A stretch of 64,000 nt of DNA from Flavobacterium ustbae (GCF_003946915.1 NZ_RPOC01000007.1:186001-250000), one strand, 5' to 3'. Numbered from the stretch's first letter, positions 8,652 to 17,556 are shown. A program made the numbers and translations. Notes: a model not told the origin generated them from the sequence alone.

Positions 8652-9884
8652 ATGATTATGATAATTCAAAAAAGTATTTTTCTTCTTGTTGGAATGCTGG
8701 CTTTAGGAAGCTGCTCTAGCAATGACAATGATGACAACACTAATGTCGGACCTACTGGGCCACCTGTAGAAAATGAAACACCAAACACTTCTTACCAGCC
8801 TGCATTTTCTGGACAAACTAGAGCGGGAAGTATTCAGACCACTACCGAAATCGAATCTAAAGTTATCACCAACGGTCTAAGCGCTCCATGGGGAATTGCC
8901 TATCTTCCTGACGGACGTCTTTTAATTACTGAAAAAGGAGGTAACATGAAAATTGTTACCCAAGCAGGAGTTGTGGGTAATGCCATAACAGGAGTTCCTG
9001 CCGTAAATCCTGCAGAGCAAGGTGGTTTATTAGGAATTTGTCTTGACCCGGCTTTTGAAACCAATAGAATGATTTACTGGACATTCTCTGAAGTTGTCGC
9101 TGGAGGAAATATTACCGCTGTCGCAAAAGGAAGGCTTTCTGATAACTATGCTGCAATTGAAAATGCAACAGTTATTTATCGTTCAAATACACCTCATCAG
9201 AGTGCAAAACATTACGGAAGTCGCATTTTGTTTGACAAAACTGGAAATTTATTGGTCAGCATTGGCGAAAGATCTGATATAGATGCACGTCCTTTAGCGC
9301 AGTCAGTTACTAGCAGTTTGGGTAAAATTGTCCGTATTACAACAAATGGACAAGCTGCTTCTGGAAATCCATCATTTACACAGTCGGGCGCTTTAGCAGA
9401 GCTTTATTCTATTGGACACAGAAATCCGCAAGGATTAGCCATTCACCCAACAACAGGTGAATTATGGCAAGGTGAGCATGGTCCAAGAGGCGGTGATGAA
9501 ATTAATAGAATTACACCTGGAGCCAATTATGGATGGCCTACCATTACATATGGAATAGAATATGGTGGTGCAAAAATTGGTGAAGGTATTACACAACAAA
9601 CCGGAATGGAACAACCTGTTTACTATTGGGATCCTGTTGTTTCGCCAAGCGGAATGACATTCTACGCAGGAAATCGAGTTAAAGAATGGCAAAATAATCT
9701 TTTTATTGGTGCTTTAAGTGGTATGCATATTGTACGTCTTGCTATTAAAGATAATAAAGTAGCTGGAGAAGAAAGATTATTAGCCAGTGAAGGACAAAGA
9801 TTTAGAGATATTATACAAGGAAAAGATGAAGCATTATACGCCGTTACCGATCAAGGAAGACTTTATAAAATAGATAAAAAATAG
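8652..9884 (+). CDS. PQQ-dependent sugar dehydrogenase-like lipoprotein (GSDH/YliI family)
   Basis: Probable quinoprotein that oxidises sugars at the cell surface or in the periplasm, 410 residues. The signal peptide ends in a lipobox (LALGSC, Cys21), followed by an Asn/Asp-rich linker. The body is a six-bladed beta-propeller of the glucose/sorbosone dehydrogenase type, recognisable from NGLSAPWGIAYLPDGRLLITEKGG, GGLLGICLDPAF, YGSRILFDKTGNLLVSIGER, IGHRNPQGLAIHPTTGELWQGEHGPRGGDEIN and ANYGWP. In this family the HGPRGGDE and GHRNPQG loops contribute to the active site. The start could be this ATG or the one two codons later. It stands alone between non-coding stretches and ends before a strong terminator, so it is probably monocistronic. 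The substrate is unknown. Confidence 0.88.
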   Translation: MIMIIQKSIFLLVGMLALGSCSSNDNDDNTNVGPTGPPVENETPNTSYQPAFSGQTRAGSIQTTTEIESKVITNGLSAPWGIAYLPDGRLLITEKGGNMKIVTQAGVVGNAITGVPAVNPAEQGGLLGICLDPAFETNRMIYWTFSEVVAGGNITAVAKGRLSDNYAAIENATVIYRSNTPHQSAKHYGSRILFDKTGNLLVSIGERSDIDARPLAQSVTSSLGKIVRITTNGQAASGNPSFTQSGALAELYSIGHRNPQGLAIHPTTGELWQGEHGPRGGDEINRITPGANYGWPTITYGIEYGGAKIGEGITQQTGMEQPVYYWDPVVSPSGMTFYAGNRVKEWQNNLFIGALSGMHIVRLAIKDNKVAGEERLLASEGQRFRDIIQGKDEALYAVTDQGRLYKIDKK

Positions 9885-9915
9885 AAAAGCAAACTTGTTC
9901 ATTATACATGCCAAA

Positions 9916-9938
9916 AAACGCCCCATTATGGGGCGTTT
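9916..9938. terminator. Rho-independent terminator after the sugar dehydrogenase
   Basis: The stem AAACGCCCC (9916-9924) pairs perfectly with GGGGCGTTT (9930-9938) around a 5-base loop. A-rich sequence precedes and T-rich sequence follows, so it could work in both directions. Confidence 0.85.
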
Positions 9939-9956
9939 AATGTTTTATGTTTTTTT

Positions 9957-10025
9957 GTTTCAGGTTTAAAGTTTCAAGTTAACACAACGATAAAAACTTA
10001 AAACTTGAAACTTGAAACCTGAAAC
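9957..10025. repeat. Long inverted repeat (24-nt arms)
   Basis: The arms at 9957-9980 and 10002-10025 pair at 23 of 24 positions around a 21-base loop. The right arm is internally repetitive (AACTTGAAACTTGAAACC). It lies between the convergent dehydrogenase and redoxin genes and could serve as a terminator for the minus-strand gene, but it lacks a GC-rich stem. Confidence 0.6.
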
Positions 10026-10034
10026 AAAAAAACT

Positions 10035-10649
10035 TTAAGCTTTAGCTTTTCTTTTTACTGTACAGCCAATTTCTTTAGTTTGTGTTACAGCTGGTTTTTG
10101 GCCACTTTTTAAAGAAGCAATTACATCTTCTGCATATTTAATTTTCTGCGGATTGTTTCCTTCTGGGTCGTTGTCTATTGCACCAACGTATTCTACAACA
10201 TTTCCTTTTGCAGTTTTAGAAACGATAAAAATATGCGGTGTGCGTTTTGCGCCATATTCGTCTGTAATTTTTTGTCCTGGATCGAATAAATAAGGGAAAG
10301 AATATTTCTTGTCTTTTGCCAAATCTTGCATCTTAGCAAAAGTGTCAGCCGTAGAAGCTTCTGGATCGTTCGGATTTATAGCAATTACTGGATATCCTTG
10401 CGATTTGAATTTTTTATCCAAATCAATAATTCGCTGTTCGTATCCAATTGCATACGGACAAGTATTACAAGTAAAAACAACAATATAGCCTTTTGCATCT
10501 TTAAAAGTGCTAAAAGAAACGTCTTTGTTGTCTACATTTTTCAGTTTGAAATCTGGAGCCGTGTCGCCCGCTTTAAGGGTTACTGCATTTTGTGCTTGAG
10601 ATAGAAAAGCAGAAAATGCCAATGCTAGTAATAAGATTATTTTTTTCAT
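10035..10649 (-). CDS. Secreted AhpC/TSA-like thioredoxin-fold protein
   Basis: Exported thioredoxin-fold protein of 204 residues. Residues 1-19 are a signal peptide (cleavage near SQAQ). The start LKAGDTAPDFKLKNVDNKDVSF is the usual redoxin entry, and the redox motif is CNTCPYA (Cys61 and Cys64), in the thioredoxin active-site position. FLFDPGQKITDEYGAKRTPHIFIV carries the cis-Pro segment. Likely a thiol-disulfide or peroxide-related enzyme in the periplasm; the substrate is unknown. It is 6 bp downstream of the TlpA-like gene on the same strand, so the two form an operon. Confidence 0.88.
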   Translation of the reverse strand: MKKIILLLALAFSAFLSQAQNAVTLKAGDTAPDFKLKNVDNKDVSFSTFKDAKGYIVVFTCNTCPYAIGYEQRIIDLDKKFKSQGYPVIAINPNDPEASTADTFAKMQDLAKDKKYSFPYLFDPGQKITDEYGAKRTPHIFIVSKTAKGNVVEYVGAIDNDPEGNNPQKIKYAEDVIASLKSGQKPAVTQTKEIGCTVKRKAKA

Positions 10650-10655
10650 AATGGT

Positions 10656-11135
10656 TTAAAGTTTTTTATATTCAGTTAATAATTGTTCGTAGGTAAACTC
10701 GCTTTCTACAAATTTTCTTTTATCATTTTTTATAAAAAGCGTTGCCGGAATACTTCCTGACCAAGTCGGATCTATTCTGTCAATAAACTCTTGCGGACTA
10801 CTTTCGTTTAAAAGAAAAACTTCATTTTTTAAATTTTTCCTTTTTACAAACGGAATTACATTAGAAGCTAGTTTCGACTTAAAATCTAAACTTACCAGTA
10901 AAACAGCCAGCTTTTCTGATTTATTTTCTGCTGCTAATTTTTCAAAATGTGGCAATTCTTTAATGCATGGCGCGCACCACGTTGCCCAAAAGTTAACCAC
11001 ATAAGTGCTGTCTTTTCCGTTCCTAATTCTTTCGTTGAGCTCATTAATAGTTAAAAGCTTCACATTCTGATTGTATCCTTTTATAGAAAAAAATAAAAAC
11101 AGAAGAAAAGAGATTTTTAAAAGTTTATTTTTCAT
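10656..11135 (-). CDS. TlpA-like thioredoxin family protein
   Basis: Small thiol-disulfide oxidoreductase of about 159 residues facing the periplasm. The ATG at 11135 is chosen because it starts a proper signal sequence (MKNKLLKISFLLFLFFSIKG). The frame continues upstream without a stop, but that extension would overlap the neighbouring LRR gene and encodes nothing signal-like. The active site is FWATWCAPCIKELPHF with Cys54 and Cys57, a TlpA/ResA-type WCAPC. IPATLFI near residue 130 supplies the cis-Pro. It is probably co-transcribed with the redoxin gene 6 bp downstream, suggesting joint work in envelope disulfide or peroxide chemistry. Confidence 0.87.
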   Translation of the reverse strand: MKNKLLKISFLLFLFFSIKGYNQNVKLLTINELNERIRNGKDSTYVVNFWATWCAPCIKELPHFEKLAAENKSEKLAVLLVSLDFKSKLASNVIPFVKRKNLKNEVFLLNESSPQEFIDRIDPTWSGSIPATLFIKNDKRKFVESEFTYEQLLTEYKKL

Positions 11136-11224
11136 AGACTTTTTGATCTTAAAATTAATTTGTTTCTTACAAATATAAACCAATGTCAAATTAGTTTTTG
11201 TTAATGAAAGATTAATGCAGCATA

Positions 11225-13732
11225 CTAACTTGATTCTAATCCGCAATATAGATTTGAAAAATCTTTTTTGGCAAGATCACTTTTGTGGATTACAAAATAA
11301 ATTTCTCCCGCATCCCAAAAATTAAAGCCTGGATTATTGTCACTGCTTACTCGCAATAAAACCATCCATTCTTCTGGTTTTCCTTTCATTGCATTAACTG
11401 CTTCTATTTCTGGTGAATCATGCTGTTTAAAAACATAACTATTAATTCCGTGAGAAGATTTTGTGCCAAAAGGCAGAAGAGATTCCTGGAGTGCCTCTGC
11501 TTCCTCATATTTCTCTTCTAATTCCTTTAGCTCAGGCGCAATATCTTTATAATAATGCTCATCACTATAAAACGAAGGAAGGCTTACACATTTTGCCGAA
11601 TTGGTCTTAAATGGAGGGTAAATACCTGATTCATCATAAATAAACTCTTCGTCAATATTCAATTCTTTTGCTGATTTTAGATTGGCAATTTCCCCGTCAT
11701 AATAAATGACTTTCGGATCCAAATCTTCCTGATCTCTAATAAAAAAATAAAGCATTCCAGTGCGCGGCAAATAATCCTGTAAAACGGCAATAGACTCGCA
11801 ATTGATCTGAGCAATAAACTGATATCCTTTTGTTTCTTCTTCGATTGCAATTGTAGGATACTCTATTGCTACAGGAAGATCAGGAAGACCGCCAAAGCGA
11901 TTGTTTCCTAATTCATCGTACAAATCTGGATCGGTAGTCACAAAATTTACAGAATGATGCGCAATTTTAGAAAGTCCCTTTTCATATTCCTGCAAACTTA
12001 TTTCGTTAATGGCTTTTTCAAGATTGGATTTCAAATCCGAATCATTACGGGCATAAAATAGTTCATCGTCATATGGTATTATTCCCTTATTATCTGCACC
12101 TTTATAAGTATAATCCAGTAAAGTCATTTTCTTTTCCAATTCTAAAATAAGATTCGGAATACTTTCTAAACCAGGCGGAAGCCACGAAATTGGGTTGTCG
12201 GTAATATTCAGTCGATTTAATCCTTTTAGTCGAGTAATTGATTCTGAAACACTTGTGATTTTATTACCTTGCAAATCTAATGTCTCTAAGCTATCTGGCA
12301 GACTATCAGGGGTGCTTGACAACTCATTGTTATGAAGGAAACAGTATTTTAATTTTGAAAGATAATTAAATGTGTAAGGATGAATTGCTTCTACTTTACT
12401 ATTGGTCAGCAAAATAGATTCTAACTCTCGAAGATCTCCAATCCATTGCGGTAATCTAGTTAAAGAAGTCGCGCCTGAGATCCACAATTTCTTTAACTCT
12501 TTAAAATGCTTTACAAAAGACGGAATCTCAATAAAGTCGGCAGCTTCTGCAGCATCTTTTGTAAAATCTATAGTGAGCGTTTCCAAATAAACCAAATCGC
12601 GTACCGATTCTCTAAATTCGAAAGCATCAGGATTATTTAACTTTAAATGACGTACGATTTTGAGTGAAGTCCTTTCCAGTTCTTGGAACATCGTAAAATC
12701 ATATTTTTCCCATTCTAATTCTTCTACAGCTATTTTTTTGGCTAAACTGACTTTATATCTTTTCGGTTCCCATTTATCTTCCAAATAACCATTCAATCCT
12801 ACCCATCCGTCTTTTAAAGTAACATTTCCGGTAAAACCAAGTGAATACTTAAAGCCTCGATCCCATAAATAATGTTTATGACTTTCGTCACGGCCTTTTT
12901 CAAACGGAATTACACCAGTAGGTATTCCTTGATTGTAGATCTGACCAAGAGAAAAATTTAATGCTACTGCCCCATTATAGGAATCTATTACGTAACCGTG
13001 CTTTTTCTCATCAAATTCAGGAATTTTACCTTCTAAATTAACGTACAAAGTTCCATTTACCGATGTACTGCATTCGGGCAAAAATTGTAATTCAAGATCA
13101 TCAATTATCCAATATTCTTTGCCGTCTTCTGGAATAGAAAATTCTTCTATAACCAGAGGAATATTGTTTTCTTCTGATTGCTCTTCCTCATCACTAAAAC
13201 TTAAATTATTTTCTGATTTTCTATGATAATAAAAATCAAGTAAAAATGACGGAAGTTTGTCTATTGATTCCTGAGGATTTCCAAAGTATTCCAAACTTTG
13301 CCAAATTTCATCAAACAGCGGCTCATAAAAACTTCGCTGTTCTATTTTACAATCCCCTTTAAAAATATAACAAAATTGATCATTGATCTGAATAATACTA
13401 CAATAATAGAAAATATCATCTTCAGATTTCATCAGCTGTACCGGCACGTCTTGACCAGCTACGGAAACATTTTTTTCTGTTAGCAATTCTATATTTTGAT
13501 CTTTTGGTTTACAAGATTCCCAAAAACGCGAAACAATATTTTCTCCAGGAAATTCATTAAAAAATGCTGCGGGAATAAGTGTTGTAGTAGCATACGATAA
13601 ATAATCATCGTCAGACTGTTGGTGAGCCGCGCGAATACTTTCCCAAACCACTTGCATATCGGTGTAAACAGAAGGAATTAAAAGAGAGAATGTTTCGGTT
13701 TCAAATTTTTGATGGTTCGTATTGTTTGACAT
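11225..13732 (-). CDS. Leucine-rich repeat protein with C-terminal DUF1963 (YwqG-like) domain
   Basis: Large cytoplasmic protein of 835 residues without signal peptide or membrane segment. Residues 1-150 resemble an uncharacterised domain also found in other Bacteroidota proteins. Residues about 200-345 are beta-rich. About 350-545 contain leucine-rich repeats (LESILLTNSKVEAI, LKYCFLHNNELSS, LETLDLQGNKITS, LNRLNITDNPISWLP). From about 590 to the end the pattern ELGNNRFGGLPDLPVAIEYP, then YQFIAQINC and TGMLYFFIRDQ, is DUF1963/YwqG. YwqG relatives are often linked to contact-dependent toxin or immunity contexts or are of unknown role; nothing nearby shows a toxin system. The joining of LRR and YwqG in one chain is unusual. 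Confidence 0.75.
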   Translation of the reverse strand: MSNNTNHQKFETETFSLLIPSVYTDMQVVWESIRAAHQQSDDDYLSYATTTLIPAAFFNEFPGENIVSRFWESCKPKDQNIELLTEKNVSVAGQDVPVQLMKSEDDIFYYCSIIQINDQFCYIFKGDCKIEQRSFYEPLFDEIWQSLEYFGNPQESIDKLPSFLLDFYYHRKSENNLSFSDEEEQSEENNIPLVIEEFSIPEDGKEYWIIDDLELQFLPECSTSVNGTLYVNLEGKIPEFDEKKHGYVIDSYNGAVALNFSLGQIYNQGIPTGVIPFEKGRDESHKHYLWDRGFKYSLGFTGNVTLKDGWVGLNGYLEDKWEPKRYKVSLAKKIAVEELEWEKYDFTMFQELERTSLKIVRHLKLNNPDAFEFRESVRDLVYLETLTIDFTKDAAEAADFIEIPSFVKHFKELKKLWISGATSLTRLPQWIGDLRELESILLTNSKVEAIHPYTFNYLSKLKYCFLHNNELSSTPDSLPDSLETLDLQGNKITSVSESITRLKGLNRLNITDNPISWLPPGLESIPNLILELEKKMTLLDYTYKGADNKGIIPYDDELFYARNDSDLKSNLEKAINEISLQEYEKGLSKIAHHSVNFVTTDPDLYDELGNNRFGGLPDLPVAIEYPTIAIEEETKGYQFIAQINCESIAVLQDYLPRTGMLYFFIRDQEDLDPKVIYYDGEIANLKSAKELNIDEEFIYDESGIYPPFKTNSAKCVSLPSFYSDEHYYKDIAPELKELEEKYEEAEALQESLLPFGTKSSHGINSYVFKQHDSPEIEAVNAMKGKPEEWMVLLRVSSDNNPGFNFWDAGEIYFVIHKSDLAKKDFSNLYCGLESS

Positions 13733-13812
13733 AAAAAAATATTTTGGCTTATATTAATAATTTTTGAAATCACCTATTTCGGCTTCTCGTGTATATTAAA
13801 ATGGTGATTTCT

Positions 13813-14562
13813 TTATAATTTAGTTCGTTTGCCCATATAATAACTGTATTCTTTATCGAAGGCGTAACCTCTTTCTTCGATTACTTTGAAATGAAAATCG
13901 TTTAAACTTTTTGTTTTTATGACTTTTACCTCATCACTGATTGTTCTGATAAAATAGGCGTATTGATTATCTTTCGCATAAAAAGCATTATCGCATTCCA
14001 GATAATACGTTCCGTCAAGACAGGTTTCCAGAATTTTAAACGTCTCTGGATTTGCGTCGGGAATTATTTTGCCTTTAAAAAACACATGATTTTTATCTTT
14101 TGCAAGATTTCCAATTAATTCGGAATGTGGAATTGTGAAAGATTCCAGCTCTACATTTTCGACAAGTACGGTATCTCCAAAATATAGTTTTCCATCTGCA
14201 ATTGCATAATAATCATTAAGATACTTTGCTTTACTATAATCAAAAGGCATTTTATCGCTATGTCGATAATAATTTCCATTAGAGAAAGTATATCCTTTTT
14301 TGATATCTAGAACTTTAAAATCTTCGGGAAGAGCATTTTCTACAATACAAAAACTGCAAAATGCACTTTGCAAATAGATGTGATTTTTATCTGCAAAATA
14401 AATCGTAGAAGCATAATCATCTTCTGTTTCTGCATTTGTCGCAATGATTTGAAAGCTATCAAAATCAATAGTTTTATACAGTTTTTTAAAGACTTCGCTT
14501 TCATAATAAAGAACAAATTTATTATCAATGATTTTATAACCGTGTCCTAATTCTTTAATCAT
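13813..14562 (-). CDS. DKNYY family protein
   Basis: Protein of 249 residues without signal peptide, built of repeated short beta units in which an aspartate-lysine-aromatic pattern recurs: FADKNHIYLQ, LAKDKNHVFFKGKIIPDANPETFKIL, YAKDNQYAYF, FDKEYSYYMGKR. This is the signature of the DKNYY repeat family, whose function is unknown to me. It sits 80 bp downstream of the LRR/DUF1963 gene on the same strand but precedes it in neither spacing nor obvious operon structure. The many Tyr and Phe residues suggest a beta-propeller or solenoid fold. Confidence 0.7.
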   Translation of the reverse strand: MIKELGHGYKIIDNKFVLYYESEVFKKLYKTIDFDSFQIIATNAETEDDYASTIYFADKNHIYLQSAFCSFCIVENALPEDFKVLDIKKGYTFSNGNYYRHSDKMPFDYSKAKYLNDYYAIADGKLYFGDTVLVENVELESFTIPHSELIGNLAKDKNHVFFKGKIIPDANPETFKILETCLDGTYYLECDNAFYAKDNQYAYFIRTISDEVKVIKTKSLNDFHFKVIEERGYAFDKEYSYYMGKRTKL

Positions 14563-14706
14563 TTTCTTCTGTTTTAATTATCAAATGTTAAAATACAGCT
14601 TTTATATAAGCTTATCATTACTTTTTCATCAAGGTTTTGCTTTCCTAATAAAAATAACGATTGATTTAGAGCTACACAATTTTTATAGTCATCTTTTTTT
14701 GACTAA

Positions 14707-14737
14707 TTGACTCGCAAGGATATTCATCTCAACTTTG
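14707..14737 (+). promoter_or_regulatory. Possible Bacteroidota promoter for the DsbA-like gene
   Basis: TTG at 14707-14709, a 20-bp spacer and CAACTTTG at 14730-14737 resemble the TTG-N19-TAnnTTTG form with one mismatch in the -7 box. The leader to the ATG at 14771 would be about 30 nt. Confidence 0.35.
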
Positions 14738-14770
14738 TGAGCGATACATAAATTTCGAGAGTACACAAAA

Positions 14771-15757
14771 ATGATGAAAATACTGTCGCTACTACTAATC
14801 ATGATTTGCAGTTTAGGCTGCCAATCTCAAACAAATTCAAAAATGAGTCAAGACAAAACAAATCCGCTATTGTGCGATCCTGTAAGTGGAATGTGCGAGA
14901 TGCCTGTTGGCGATAAATCGAATGGAAAAGTAGCAATTCCAACAGAAAATAAACCAGTTAAAATAATTTATTACACTGATCCTATCTGCTCTTCTTGCTG
15001 GGGAATTGAACCTCAGCTTAGAAAATTAAAACTGGAATATGGTGACTATTTTGAAATTGATTACAGAATGGGCGGTTTATTGCCCGATTGGAGCTATAAC
15101 AGTGGCGGAATTAGCAAACCTTCTGACGTAGCCCATCATTGGGATGAAGCGAGTTTATATTACGAAATGCCAATTGATGGTAATGTTTGGATTGAGGATC
15201 CGCTGGATTCTTCTTATCCTTCTTGTATTGCTATGAAAGCGGCTCAAATGCAGAGCAAAGAAAAAGCGGTTTATTTTATGCGTATTCTTCGTGAAAAATT
15301 GTACCTCTATAAAAAGAATATAGCAAAATGGGAAAATATAGCAGAAGCTGCAAAAATTGCTGGTTTGGACGTAGAAAAGCTAAAAGCCGATTATGATGAT
15401 GCCGAAGAACTTTTTCAAGAAGATTTAAACTTAGGCAAAAGTCTTGGAGTACGAGGTTTTCCAACGCTGTTTTTTGCAGATGCGACAAACAATCAGCTGA
15501 CGGTTTATGGTTCTAAACCTTACACTTCGTATGAAAATGCTTTATTGGCAATGTTCCCTGAAGCAAAGAAGAAAAATATTAAAAACGAGAATCCTTTGGA
15601 TTTATTCGAGATTTATCCAACATTAACGCCAAAAGAATATGCTGTCATTTTAGAAAAATCAATTTCTGAGGCTAAAACTATTTTAGAGCAATGGCATCAA
15701 GAAGGTTTATTAGATAAAAAGACAATTAAAAATGGTTCTCTTTATAGTAAAAAGTAA
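14771..15757 (+). CDS. DsbA-family thioredoxin-like lipoprotein
   Basis: Thiol-disulfide oxidoreductase of 328 residues. The signal ends at a lipobox SLGC (Cys17), so the protein should be anchored outside the inner membrane. After a linker containing two more Cys (LLCDPVSGMC), the DsbA domain begins near residue 62 (KIIYYTDPICSSCWGIE), with active-site Cys73 and Cys76 in a CSSC motif. The helical insertion is typical of the FrnE/YjbH branch, and VRGFPTLFF supplies the cis-Pro. Residues about 260-328 form an extra helical tail (LTPKEYAVILEKSISEAKTI) resembling a small winged-helix-like unit, not part of DsbA itself. It is transcribed alone and followed by a terminator. Confidence 0.85.
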   Translation: MMKILSLLLIMICSLGCQSQTNSKMSQDKTNPLLCDPVSGMCEMPVGDKSNGKVAIPTENKPVKIIYYTDPICSSCWGIEPQLRKLKLEYGDYFEIDYRMGGLLPDWSYNSGGISKPSDVAHHWDEASLYYEMPIDGNVWIEDPLDSSYPSCIAMKAAQMQSKEKAVYFMRILREKLYLYKKNIAKWENIAEAAKIAGLDVEKLKADYDDAEELFQEDLNLGKSLGVRGFPTLFFADATNNQLTVYGSKPYTSYENALLAMFPEAKKKNIKNENPLDLFEIYPTLTPKEYAVILEKSISEAKTILEQWHQEGLLDKKTIKNGSLYSKK

Positions 15758-15790
15758 AATACAAAATCCCTTTAAGCATAAATCTAAAAT

Positions 15791-15825
15791 GCAAAAGCCG
15801 TAAAGTTTAATTTTACGGCTTTTGC
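15791..15825. terminator. Bidirectional rho-independent terminator
   Basis: A perfect 14-bp stem, GCAAAAGCCGTAAA (15791-15804) with TTTACGGCTTTTGC (15812-15825), surrounds a 7-base loop and is followed by a T-run. It lies between the convergent DsbA-like and CinA-like genes and serves both. Confidence 0.88.
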
Positions 15826-15840
15826 ATTTATTTTTTTTGT

Positions 15841-16314
15841 CTAAATCTCTTTCAAAATCAAATCGGCTACTACATCTATGGCTTGGTCGATAATACTTTC
15901 TGGAGTTCCTTTAAATTCGTAACGTTTGGCGATTTGTTTTTCGGCAAGAATAATATGTATGAAAATTGTCCCAACTGGTTTTGATTCACTTTCGCTTCCG
16001 CCTGGAGTCGTTAATCCGGTTAAACCAACACAAATATCTGAATTAATATACCGATAAAAATTTTGTGCCATTAACTTCGTCACTTCTGCAGATTCGGCAC
16101 TATATTGTTCAATTGTCCCCCACGGAATGAGTAATAAATCTTCTTTCATAGAAGAATGGTAACAGACCATTCCTCCTATGAGAATTCTCCCAGAATTTAC
16201 AACGGTAGAAAATTCATAACACATTTTTCCTGCAGAAGCACTTTCTGCAAATGCTACAGTCATGTTTTTTTCAATTAAAGCCTGACAGCAAGCCGTGACC
16301 TTCTCAGATGCCAT
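15841..16314 (-). CDS. CinA C-terminal domain protein (PncC-like nicotinamide-nucleotide amidohydrolase)
   Basis: Stand-alone 157-residue CinA C-terminal domain. Members deamidate nicotinamide mononucleotide to nicotinic acid mononucleotide in pyridine nucleotide salvage. Order and spacing fit the family: MTVAFAESASAGKM in place of the usual AESCTGG loop, then ILIGGMVCYHSSMKEDLL, SAESAEVTKLMAQN and DICVGLTGLTTPGGSESESKPVGTIFI in place of the usual GIAGPGGG loop. The Ser of AES and the Lys of SMKEDLL are kept, but both glycine-rich loops diverge, so activity on the canonical substrate is uncertain. It is transcribed alone on the minus strand. Confidence 0.75.
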   Translation of the reverse strand: MASEKVTACCQALIEKNMTVAFAESASAGKMCYEFSTVVNSGRILIGGMVCYHSSMKEDLLLIPWGTIEQYSAESAEVTKLMAQNFYRYINSDICVGLTGLTTPGGSESESKPVGTIFIHIILAEKQIAKRYEFKGTPESIIDQAIDVVADLILKEI

Positions 16315-16473
16315 ATATATTTAGATTAAATTACACATTTACTTTAATCTCAAATGTAGATTCTTAACTTAAATTACATTTACATAATTTCTTACAAAAT
16401 TTACATTATAAGTAACTGTTAATTATACAATTATAATGAGTTTTTTTATAAAGAATTCCTTCGCTTTAGATGG

Positions 16474-16481
16474 TAAATTTG
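16474..16481 (+). promoter_or_regulatory. Candidate -7 promoter box upstream of the acidic repeat protein
   Basis: TAAATTTG fits the Bacteroidota -7 consensus TAnnTTTG. No TTG lies at the ideal upstream distance, so support is partial. Transcription from here would give a leader of about 110 nt to the ATG at 16599. Confidence 0.35.
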
Positions 16482-16598
16482 TAAAAAGCAGCTTTTTAAC
16501 AAAGCTTATCAACTATATGCCTTCTAAATAATAAAAGCCAAAAGAAGATTATAAAAACTAAAAAGTCAATTAAAAATAACAAATCAAAAAACAATATT

Positions 16599-17090
16599 AT
16601 GGAAAAGCAAAACAACCATGATTATGGTCAATTTGATCCTGATTATATCGAACAAAATACACTTGTAGACGGAACTTATGCAAATGAAGACCAGTACAAA
16701 GAAGAATTAACTAGAAATGATAAAGAATTTGGTGAAAGCGATCCAGATCATTACGAACAAAACACATTGGTAGATAATGATAATTATGCTAGAGACGAAG
16801 ATCCTTATCAATATCAAGAAGAATTTGTTGAAGATCTATCTCATCCAGAACAGGATTTTGAGAAAAATTCTAATGTAAGATCAGAAAATATTCCGAACGA
16901 AGAAAGAGTTGTAAATGAAGATGATGCCATCACAAATGATGATACAGAGCGCGATCTAAATGATGATTATGATCCTGATCTAGATCAAGAAAACAGAAGA
17001 GACAGCGACATCGACGAGGATAGGGACACACCTGAAAATTTAGACGATTTTGATGCTGAGCATTATCCAGAAAATCATCCTAGAGAATAA
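16599..17090 (+). CDS. Highly acidic repeat protein, function unknown
   Basis: Hypothetical protein of 163 residues with no signal peptide or membrane segment. It is dominated by Asp, Glu and Asn and should have a very low pI and little fold. Residues about 4-36 and 40-80 are an internal duplication: each copy carries DPDYIEQNTLVD or DPDHYEQNTLVD followed by Tyr/Asp/Gln-rich sequence and a KEEL or QEEF end. The tail repeats DPDLDQEN and DIDEDRDTPENLDD. I do not recognise the family. It begins a three-gene run (16599, 17115, 17557) with short gaps of 24 and 37 bp, so co-expression is likely. A Ca-binding, stress or surface role is conceivable but has no direct support. Confidence 0.7.
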   Translation: MEKQNNHDYGQFDPDYIEQNTLVDGTYANEDQYKEELTRNDKEFGESDPDHYEQNTLVDNDNYARDEDPYQYQEEFVEDLSHPEQDFEKNSNVRSENIPNEERVVNEDDAITNDDTERDLNDDYDPDLDQENRRDSDIDEDRDTPENLDDFDAEHYPENHPRE

Positions 17091-17114
17091 TAAAATTTGT
17101 AAATTGTAAAAGAT

Positions 17115-17519
17115 ATGTTTATGGCTTTAGGAGTTCAACTTTTCTGGCTCTTTGTATTAGCAATTCCAATTGCCTGCATTAGCTGGACGGTAACACATGA
17201 AGAGATTTTTAGAGAACCTCACGAATGGTGTGTCAGACATTCTAAAAATGACAGATACCTATTATCTAGAAAGTTCTTTTATCTGCTCACTTGCGAATAC
17301 TGCTTTAGTCATTACGTTACAATTGCCTTTCTTATTCTTTGCGATTATAAACTTTTGTTAAATGACTGGAGAGGCTATATTTTGGCAGGGTTTTCTCTAG
17401 TTTTTATAGCAAACGTATACATGAGCCTTTTTGCTTTATTGCGTCAAGCTATCAAGAAAGAAAAAGTTGAGATTCAGAAAATTGAAAGCGAAACTGACAG
17501 CGACAATAATATAAATTAA
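17115..17519 (+). CDS. Small membrane protein with CxxC motif (DUF1360-like)
   Basis: Membrane protein of 134 residues. Predicted segments at about 4-24, 62-80 and 87-112. Between the first two is a conserved-looking CEYCFSHYVT motif after FFYLLT, resembling the C-x-x-C-x-S-H pattern of DUF1360-type membrane proteins, plus a basic loop (EWCVRHSKNDRYLLSRKF). The C-terminus is charged (KKEKVEIQKIESETDSDN) and presumably cytoplasmic. It follows the acidic repeat gene by 24 bp and precedes the 91-residue gene by 37 bp. The CxxC could bind metal or form a disulfide. Function unknown. Confidence 0.65.
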   Translation: MFMALGVQLFWLFVLAIPIACISWTVTHEEIFREPHEWCVRHSKNDRYLLSRKFFYLLTCEYCFSHYVTIAFLILCDYKLLLNDWRGYILAGFSLVFIANVYMSLFALLRQAIKKEKVEIQKIESETDSDNNIN

Positions 17520-17556
17520 AAAAATAAAATAAGTATAATTAAAATAAATTGACATC

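Noticed and set aside
11136..11246. N-terminal extension of the TlpA-like protein
   Set aside because: It would overlap the LRR gene and precede a good signal peptide; the internal ATG at 11135 is better.
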